DNA of 6,016 nucleotides from Candidatus Altimarinota bacterium (GTDB lineage: Bacteria > Patescibacteriota > Gracilibacteria > Absconditabacterales > Absconditicoccaceae): contig JAMOTU010000077.1 in NCBI GenBank assembly GCA_027062165.1, positions 1 through 6,016 of the forward strand, written 5' to 3'. The position numbers and the translations under genes are program-made. Shown here in pieces: positions 1-6,016 of the stretch. Every line of letters starts with the position of its first letter. Within the stretch, counting starts at the first letter, position 1. The notes beneath the pieces were generated by a model, which had not been told where the DNA came from, ran no database searches, and saw only the letters and a list, made by a program, of their open reading frames with translations.

Positions 1-2156
1 GTTCATCTACCAAGCTCATCTAAAATAACAAAAGAATTTTTAGTAGCATTATGCAAAATAGATGAAACTTCTATCATTTCTGTCATAAAAGTAGATTGAT
101 TTTTAGCTAACACATCTCAAGAACCTACACGAGCATATATTCCATCAACTAATCAAATCTTTGCCTCTTGTGCCGGTACAGGTAAACCACAATGAGCCAA
201 AAGCACTATCAAAGCATTTTGTCTAAGATAAGTAGATTTTCATCACATATTAGGTCAAGTGATAATATGTATATAATCTTGCTCTGTTAAAACTAAATCA
301 TTAGGGACAAACTCTTCATAAGAAGGTAAAAATTTTTCTATTACTGGATGTCTTCCATTTTTTATATAAATATCAAATCCATCGTAAACTTCAGGTATTG
401 TCCAATTTTTGTTTTTAATCAAATCCCAAGCTATTCCTAATACATCCAAATATCATATTTGATCTGCTAATACAAAAAAATCCTTAATACTTTGCTCAAG
501 CTCTGTTTTCAAATTTTCTAAAATTTGCTTTTCTAACTCCTTTAATTGCTCAGTGGCATTTACAATTTTATCTTGAATATCCAGAAGATAAGGACTTACG
601 TATCTTTCTACTGACTTTAAAGTCTGTCTACGAACCAATCAAAATTTCTTTTCATCAAGATCAGAAAATTTAGATTTTATCTTTTCATAAACCTCAGCAT
701 CTTTTTTTGTAAATTCTATAAAATATCATTGATTAGTAATATATTTTATTCTTGCTTGCAGTCAAAAAGTTTGTTGAAGTTCTTTTTGATACTCCAAAAG
801 AAGCTCATCGGAATGATAAGCTATTTTCCTGAGCTCATCTATCTTTTCATTTACTCCATCTTTTATAAAATCTATCTCATCCGAAGTTATCTCTTCTTTT
901 AAAAATTTATTAACTTTGTTAAATAAATCATACACTTTTTCAGAAGGTTTTACAAAAACTTGATATCTATTATCAGAAGCAATATCCAAAATAGCTTGAA
1001 TATAATTTTTAAGTCTTAACCATAAAGAAGGAAGATTTTTCTTATAAATTATTTTACTAACTAATCTCTGAATATCTCAAATATTTTTTAATTTTATTTT
1101 TAAATCTTCAATATCATCAATTTTAACTATATAAGCAATATCAGAAAATCTTTGTTTTAAAATTTTTAAATCTCTTGTAGGTTTTAAAAGCATTTTTTTT
1201 AAATATCTGGAACCCAAAGGAGTGATAGCTTCATCTAATACTCAAAAAAGAGAATATTTTTTACTACCTTCATAAGAAGATTGAAAAATTTCTAAATTCT
1301 TAATAGTAATATCATCTAATCTTACCTCATTTTCTTCAGACCATCTGGAAATTTTTACTATATTAGCTAAGGATGATTTTTGAGTTTCCAAAAGATAGCT
1401 TAAAAGCATAGAAAAAACTCATATTGTATTCTCATTGAGAGCATCTCAAAAACTATCTAACTTTGATATCTTTAAAACATTTTTAATAAATTCTTCTGGA
1501 AAATCAGGTTTTGAATAAATAGAAATAAAACTACCTACAAACTGCTTAATATGTTGAGCTATTTCATTTCTTAAATCAGCTGGTATATCCAAATCCAAAA
1601 TAACTTCCTTTGGAGCAATTTTTGAAATAAACTTTAAAAGCTCTTCCTTGTTATCAAACGTCTTTGTCCAATACTCACCCAAAGAAAAATCTCAAAAAGC
1701 AATAGAAAAGGAGATGTCTGAAGATTTCTTTCCGAAGATATCTGATGATTTTTCTCAATTGCTATCAACTACACTTATAGCTACAATAAAATTGTAATCT
1801 TTTAATCTTTCGTCTTCTAAAAAAGTTCAAGGTGTGATAACAGCTACAACATCTCTTTCTACAATCTGTCAAGGTTTAACTGGTCCTATTTGCTCTGCAA
1901 TAGCTACTTTATAGCCAGATTCTACTAATTTTTGAATGTACTTATCAGCACTATGATAGGGAACACCAGCCATTGGAATAGGATTTGCACTATTTTTATC
2001 TCTTGTAGTTAAAGCAATATCTAAAACTTTAGAACAAATCTTTGCATCTTCATAAAAAGTTTCATAAAAATCACCCATTCTAAAAAACAAAATACAATCC
2101 TTATATTTCTGTTTCAGATCTAGATATTGTTTTTGTGCTGGTGTTAATTTTTTCAT
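1..2156 (-). CDS. mutS: DNA mismatch repair ATPase MutS (C-terminal end outside window)
   Basis: MutS binds base mismatches and small loops in DNA and uses ATP to recruit the downstream repair machinery. The ATG at 2156 gives the canonical opening, and 718 complete codons lie in the window. Visible motifs are the mismatch-reading Phe-X-Glu in GDFYE (F30, E32), the AGVPYH segment of domain I, the Walker A loop GPNMGGKST at residues 634-642, STFM near 688-691, and Walker B DELGRG at 713-718. The window edge cuts the gene immediately afterwards, so the last part of the ATPase domain and any C-terminal tail are not seen. The frame is unbroken only if TGA is glycine: 18 in-frame TGA codons occur, including three in Walker A and one in Walker B. 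All Trp codons are TGG, and no CGA or CGG is used. The upstream uracil-DNA glycosylase gene overlaps the start by 56 nt, which suggests translational coupling. No clear Shine-Dalgarno sequence precedes the ATG. Confidence 0.98.
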
Positions 2157-2700
2157 AAATCTGTCTTAGTTTTCTAAAATCTTCCTCTAAAACTTTTTTC
2201 AAATTAGGATTATAAATAGCTACAGCAGGATGATAAATAACAAAAACAGGCTTTCAAACTTTAGTATTTTGAAATAACTTTCATCTCATTTTAGAAATAG
2301 AAATTTGATCTCATATAAGAGTCCGTGCTGCAAATCTACCCAAGGCGACTAAAATCTTAGGATCTAATATCTCTATTTGCTTTTGTAAAAATGGCCAACA
2401 GTTTTCAATTTCCTGTGGTAATGGATCACGATTTTTGGGAGGTCTACACTTTAAAACAGAAGTTATAAATACATCTTCACGTTTCAATTTCAGTATGTTT
2501 TCTATCAAATTAGTCAATATCTTTCAAGCAGGTCAAACAAAAGGTTTTCCTGTCAAATCTTCTTGCCTTCACGGAGCCTCTCATACAAACATTATTCAAG
2601 CTTTTCAAGTTCATTCACCTGGAACTTTATGAGTAATACTTTTACATATTTCACATTTACAACAAGCCTCTATTTGTTTTTCTATTTCTTTTAAATCCAC
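2101..2700 (-). CDS. udg: Family-4 uracil-DNA glycosylase, iron-sulfur type
   Basis: This enzyme removes uracil (from cytosine deamination or dUTP incorporation) from DNA, starting base excision repair. The 199-residue length is normal for family 4. Motif 1 is GEAPG at residues 40-44, followed by RQED and then GKPFVGPAG. Motif 2 is HPA at 157-159. Four cysteines placed to hold a [4Fe-4S] cluster are visible: C16 and C19 (C-X2-C) and C85 and C101 (C-X15-C). I chose the GTG at 2700 because it is the only usual start between the upstream in-frame TAA (2713-2715) and the first cluster cysteine; the first ATG, at 2592, would remove the cluster cysteines. Ten TGA codons are read as Gly, including both glycines of GEAPG. 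One CGG at 2323-2325 (residue 126) is Arg or Trp, and the family does not settle which. The C-terminus runs 56 nt into mutS before TAA at 2101-2103. Confidence 0.93.
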
Positions 2701-2707
2701 TTTAAAA

Positions 2708-2721
2708 ATTCTTTAAAGAAT
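2708..2721. repeat. 14-bp perfect palindrome upstream of udg
   Basis: The sequence attctttaaagaat reads the same on both strands and fills more than half of the 25-nt gap between the membrane-protein stop and the udg GTG. It could be a protein-binding site, an RNA element near the udg ribosome-binding region, or a chance product of AT-rich sequence. It contains the in-frame TAA that limits the udg reading frame upstream. No function can be assigned. Confidence 0.35.
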
Positions 2722-2725
2722 AAAA

Positions 2726-3733
2726 CTATTTTATAACTACAAATATCAATTTAGATATTTCATTCAAAACAGGTATTCTTACTAATTTTTTAAAATAAAA
2801 TAAAATTAAATATCTGCTAACAAACAACAAATAATATAATATAGATAAACCAACCCCTAATCAATACATAAACGGCAAATACTGAAAAAATTGCCATAAA
2901 GAATTACCTAAAATTAAAAGCAACAACATATACTGAAATAAAAATTGTAATTTTAGTATTTTATTCTTAGATTTTATCAACTCATTAATATCAATTAATT
3001 GTTCATATTCTTTTTTGGTATCTAATATTAATGAATTCACATCTACAACATCTTTAGAAATTAGCTTAAAAATAATATATTTAATATAACCTATTGGCCA
3101 AGCAAATATTTCTTCAGGATTAACTACGAATAATCTCTCTAGAAATACATTATTTTTTATAAAATCTATTCAAAAACTTAAAAAGACTACTCTTAAGACA
3201 ATAAAAATTAAAATTAACTCACTAATAAAAGTATTTGAAAATACTATTACTAAAAACCACAGCAAAATACTCTCTTTTAGATATAATATATTTTTTACTT
3301 TATCATAATATCTATACCATAACCAAAAATTATATATTGGCAAATAAAAATATATTACACTTATATCTATATTCGAATACTCAAATTCCAATTTGAAAGT
3401 TTTTAAATCTATTTTTTTATCAGAAAATATCAAAAACAAAACTACAAATAAATAACCCAACAATAAAATTGTTAAAATAAAAAATAAAACATTTATCAAT
3501 CCTCATACAAATGAAATTTGATACAACCAAAAATACTTCAAAACACCAATTATAATAGTCAAAATCAAAAGTCACCAGAAATAATATCCAGCTATAATAT
3601 AAGATCTAATAAAATCTATATCCTCGTCAGTAAAATTAAAACTACTATCTTTTATTAGAGAATATCAAAGTACAGGTAATATAAAACTAGTAAAACTTGC
3701 TAAATGTTTTGGAGACACACTCTTATTTTCCAT
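2726..3733 (-). CDS. Unrecognised multi-pass membrane protein, 335 aa
   Basis: I do not recognise a family. The product is rich in Ile, Leu, Phe and Tyr. Hydrophobic segments that look membrane-spanning lie near residues 44-70, 75-104, 155-186, 262-283 and 287-313, with an aromatic stretch (YLPIYNFWLWYRYY) at about 130-143 that may dip into the membrane. Between about 188 and 260 is a soluble, charged stretch, probably on one face of the membrane. The N-terminal 40 residues are polar and show no cleavable signal peptide. Five TGA codons are read as Gly (residues 23, 54, 77, 188, 291), and the stop is TAG. The ATG at 3733 is chosen; an in-frame ATG at 3745 would add four residues, and neither has a Shine-Dalgarno sequence. 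It lies 25 nt upstream of udg on the same strand, so it is likely first in an operon with udg and mutS. That may be only a transcriptional association. Confidence 0.85.
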
Positions 3734-3804
3734 TGAAAAAATCATTAAGCTATTTAAATTTGTTATAAATATTAAAAAATTTACTTTTTTTTGCAATATC
3801 AAAA
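3734..3804. promoter_or_regulatory. Divergent intergenic region, probable promoters both ways
   Basis: This 71-nt, extremely AT-rich gap separates the start of the minus-strand membrane-protein gene from polX on the plus strand, so promoters for both directions should lie in or near it. A TATAAA at 3764-3769 could serve as a -10 box for polX, and TAATAT on the minus strand (3770-3775) could serve the other way. I see no -35 element at good spacing for either. A run of eight T at 3785-3792 has no hairpin before it, so it is not a terminator. The role is inferred mainly from gene orientation. Confidence 0.35.
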
Positions 3805-5556
3805 ATGATAACTAATGACCAAATAGCACAAATATTTGACAAAATGGCTGCTCTAATTGAATTTAGATGAGAACAAGATCCTGCTGATCCATTTCGTGTA
3901 AGAGCATATCGTAAAGCAGCAAACATTATAAGATGATACCCTCATAACATTTACCAACTATGGAAAAGTGGCCAATTAAAACCTATACCTGGACTTTGAG
4001 AAAAAACACGGCAAAAATTATTACAATTTTTAGAAACTTGAACAATTAAAAAATACGAAGAATTAAAAAAATGAATACCAGAGTCAGTACTAGAATTAAT
4101 GGAAGTGCCAGGTATATGACCTAAATTAGCTAAACAACTTTATCAAACTTTATGAATAGACAGTGTAGAAAAATTAAAAGAAACTTTAGAAAAAGCTCCT
4201 CATAAAATACTTTCTCTTCCTAGAATGGGAGAATGAAAATTAGAACAAATTAAAAAATGACTGGAAATGTACCAATTTACCAAAACAAGAACCCCTATAG
4301 GAATAGCATATCCTTATATATTAAACTTAGTAGAACAAATCAGAAGCTTCGAAGAAGTAGAAAAAGCAGAAATTGCAGGATCTACTAGAAGAATGAAAGA
4401 GACGATATGAGATATAGATATATTAGCTGTAAGCAAAGATCCCTTAAAAACTATGGATAAATTTGTAAAACTAGAAAATGTAGAAACTATCATAGCTAAA
4501 TGAGCCACAAAAACTTCAGTTTTTTTATCACAACCGCACATACAAGTAGATTTAAGAATTATACCTTCTGAAGATTGGTGAGCAGCCTTACAATATTTTA
4601 CTGGTAGCAAAAATCATAACATTCATCTAAGAACAATAGCAAAAGAAAAAGGATATAAAATAAGTGAATATTGAATATTTAAAATAGAAAATGAAAAAGA
4701 AATAAAAGTATGATGAGAAAAAGAAGAAGACATATACAATATTTTATGAATGGATCGGATACCTCCAGAATTAAGAGAAGACAGATGAGAAATTGAAGCT
4801 GCTTTAAATCACAATCTTCCAAACTTAGTAGACTACAATGATTTAAAATGAGATCTTCATATGCATTCTACACGGAGTGACTGACAAAACAGCATTGAAG
4901 AGTTAATACAAACCGCTATAAGTCTTGGTTATGAATATATAGCAATAACAGATCATAGTAAATCTTTGGCTATAGCAAATGGTCTAGATGAAGAAAGATT
5001 TTTAGAAAGACTTAAAGAGATTAAACATTTACAAGAAAAGTACAAAAATAAAATAAAAATTCTAGTTTGAACTGAATGTGATATACTTGCAGATTGAAAA
5101 TTAGATTATGATGATGAAATTTTAAAACTTTGTGATATTGTAATAGCTTCTATACATCTAGGTCTTAAAGGAGACCAAACCGCTAGAATATTGAAAGCAC
5201 TTGATAATCCTTATGTTACTATATTATGACACCCTACAAACAGAATCTTCTGAGAAAGAGAGCCAATTCAAGCAGACCGAGATCTTATCTTCAAAAAAGC
5301 AATAGAAAAATGAATTGCTATGGAAGTAAATTGTCAACCTCTTAGACTAGATTTAAATGATATCTTAATAAGAAAATATATTTCTATGTGATGAAAAATT
5401 GCTATAAATACCGATGCTCATAGTATAAAACATATGATCGAATATCCTAGATATGGTATATGACAAGCAAGAAGATGATGGGCTGAAAAGAAAGATATAA
5501 TCAATACTTATTCTCGGAATGAATTCAAAAACTTTCTAAAAAGAAAATCTACTTAA
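3805..5556 (+). CDS. polX: DNA polymerase X with C-terminal PHP domain
   Basis: Bacterial PolX fills short gaps during base excision repair, and its PHP domain can trim 3' ends or act at abasic sites. The 583 residues match the usual family length. The N-terminal domain carries two helix-hairpin-helix motifs (IPGLG at 61-65, VPGIG at 101-105). The palm has GSTRR at 192-196, catalytic D203 and D205 (GDIDIL) and D249 (VDLR), then YFTGS at 264-268. The PHP domain starts near 349 and has all nine expected metal ligands: H352, H354, D359, H384, E424, H451, H476, D537 and H539. Both activities therefore look intact. Of 41 glycines, 28 are encoded by TGA. Four CGG and one CGA codon (residues 69, 318, 357, 571; 492) are probably Trp. 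The ATG follows an A-rich leader without a Shine-Dalgarno sequence. The TAA stop overlaps that of the convergent obg-like gene. Confidence 0.98.
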
Positions 5557-6016
5557 ACTAATATATATCTAACTTCTTCATCACCATAAGGAGATCTAAT
5601 CTTTAAAATATCTCCCTTTCTTACTCAAAAACTCTGAAGCCATTTTAATATTCACTTTTTTTCTAATTCTTCCCAAAACCAAAGTTCAGCTTCATCGTTT
5701 CACCAAGGAAGAACAAACACTAAATAATTCAAATATGGATCAAAAACTTCCCAAACCTTTATATATTTAGCCTGATCTTCTTCTATATATTGTTCTTCAA
5801 TTAATTTTTTAAGTTCTTTATCTGTTACATCTTTAATATATCTTTCTTGTCTTTGATAGTCTACTTTTACTTTCTCAAAAAGATTTTCAAATATATTTTC
5901 CAACTTTACATTATCTAAAATTTGAGTAACTCTATTCAAAAACTCTTCTATGTTAATTCTTCAAGCAGCACTTATTTTAATAATATTATCTTCAATACAA
6001 TTTTTAGAAAGTCAAA
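5553..6016 (-). CDS. obg: Probable Obg/CgtA GTPase, C-terminal part only
   Basis: Obg is a GTPase that binds the large ribosomal subunit and acts in its assembly and in stress control. Only the last 153 residues are in the window; the N-terminal Obg fold and the G1-G4 motifs would lie beyond the right edge. The fragment opens with KISAA, which fits the G5 'SA' motif ending a GTPase domain. A charged helical linker follows. The last ~50 residues (NDEAELWFWEELEKKGI, then FGVRKGDILKI) resemble the Obg C-terminal domain, where a neeA...F...L...G pattern precedes G(V)k.GD.V.I. The ending is slightly extended (SPYGDEEVRYIL). Five TGA codons are read as Gly, and all Trp codons are TGG. The stop TAA (5553-5555) is offset by one base from the polX stop on the other strand. 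The call rests on the C-terminal domain pattern only, so another GTPase with a similar tail is possible. Confidence 0.75.

Noticed and set aside
255..1682. A series of separate short minus-strand proteins or a decayed mutS pseudogene
   Set aside because: All breaks are in-frame TGA at glycine positions, with no frameshift from 2156 to the window edge; it is one intact mutS in table 25.
2311..2517. A TTG at 2517 as the true start of the glycosylase
   Set aside because: That start would drop the GEAPG motif and the first Fe-S cysteine pair, both present upstream in frame.
2435..2632. Plus-strand open frame opposite udg
   Set aside because: It is antisense to the Fe-S and GEAPG region of a clear uracil-DNA glycosylase and has no recognisable protein features.
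3785..3792. T-run as a transcription terminator
   Set aside because: It has no preceding hairpin and lies between two divergent gene starts, where no transcript needs to end.
4314..4610. Minus-strand open frame opposite polX
   Set aside because: It lies entirely antisense to the PolX palm catalytic region and is a shadow of it.
1..6016. Mycoplasma-type code with TGA = tryptophan
   Set aside because: TGA falls on invariant glycines (Walker A, GEAPG, GDID, GHP), and conserved tryptophans use TGG.
1..6016. CRISPR array, insertion sequence or RNA gene
   Set aside because: No spaced direct repeats, transposase-like frames, terminal inverted repeats or tRNA/rRNA-like segments were seen; the window is almost fully occupied by five protein genes.

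Overview
The window comes from a low-GC member of the Gracilibacteria/Absconditabacteria (BD1-5/SR1) branch of the Candidate Phyla Radiation. TGA is read as glycine (translation table 25) in every gene. Read with the standard code, all five genes break into fragments. With TGA = Gly they become full-length proteins whose TGA codons fall on invariant glycines, such as the MutS Walker A loop and the uracil-DNA glycosylase GEAPG motif. Five CGG/CGA codons in the DNA polymerase X gene mostly sit where the family carries Trp or another aromatic. That points to the further CGA/CGG = Trp reassignment known from Absconditabacterales.

Layout from left to right. (1) Minus strand, running off the left edge: mutS, the mismatch-recognition ATPase, cut just after its Walker B motif. 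(2) Minus strand, upstream of mutS and overlapping its start by 56 nt: a family-4 [4Fe-4S] uracil-DNA glycosylase with a GTG start. (3) Minus strand, 25 nt upstream of that: an unrecognised 335-residue multi-pass membrane protein. These three are probably one transcription unit (membrane protein - udg - mutS). (4) A 71-nt divergent intergenic gap. (5) Plus strand: a complete bacterial DNA polymerase X with an intact polymerase site and a complete PHP nuclease site. (6) Minus strand, convergent with polX and sharing a TTAA stop overlap: the C-terminal part of what looks like the Obg/CgtA ribosome-assembly GTPase, running off the right edge.

The region is therefore a compact repair neighbourhood. 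It holds mismatch recognition (MutS), uracil excision (UDG) and a gap-filling polymerase with 3'-end processing (PolX), with an unknown membrane protein in the same likely operon as UDG and MutS. I see no mobile elements, CRISPR arrays, RNA genes or convincing terminators. No new multi-gene system is evident. The most notable things here are the apparent double codon reassignment, its uneven use between genes, and the tight gene overlaps.
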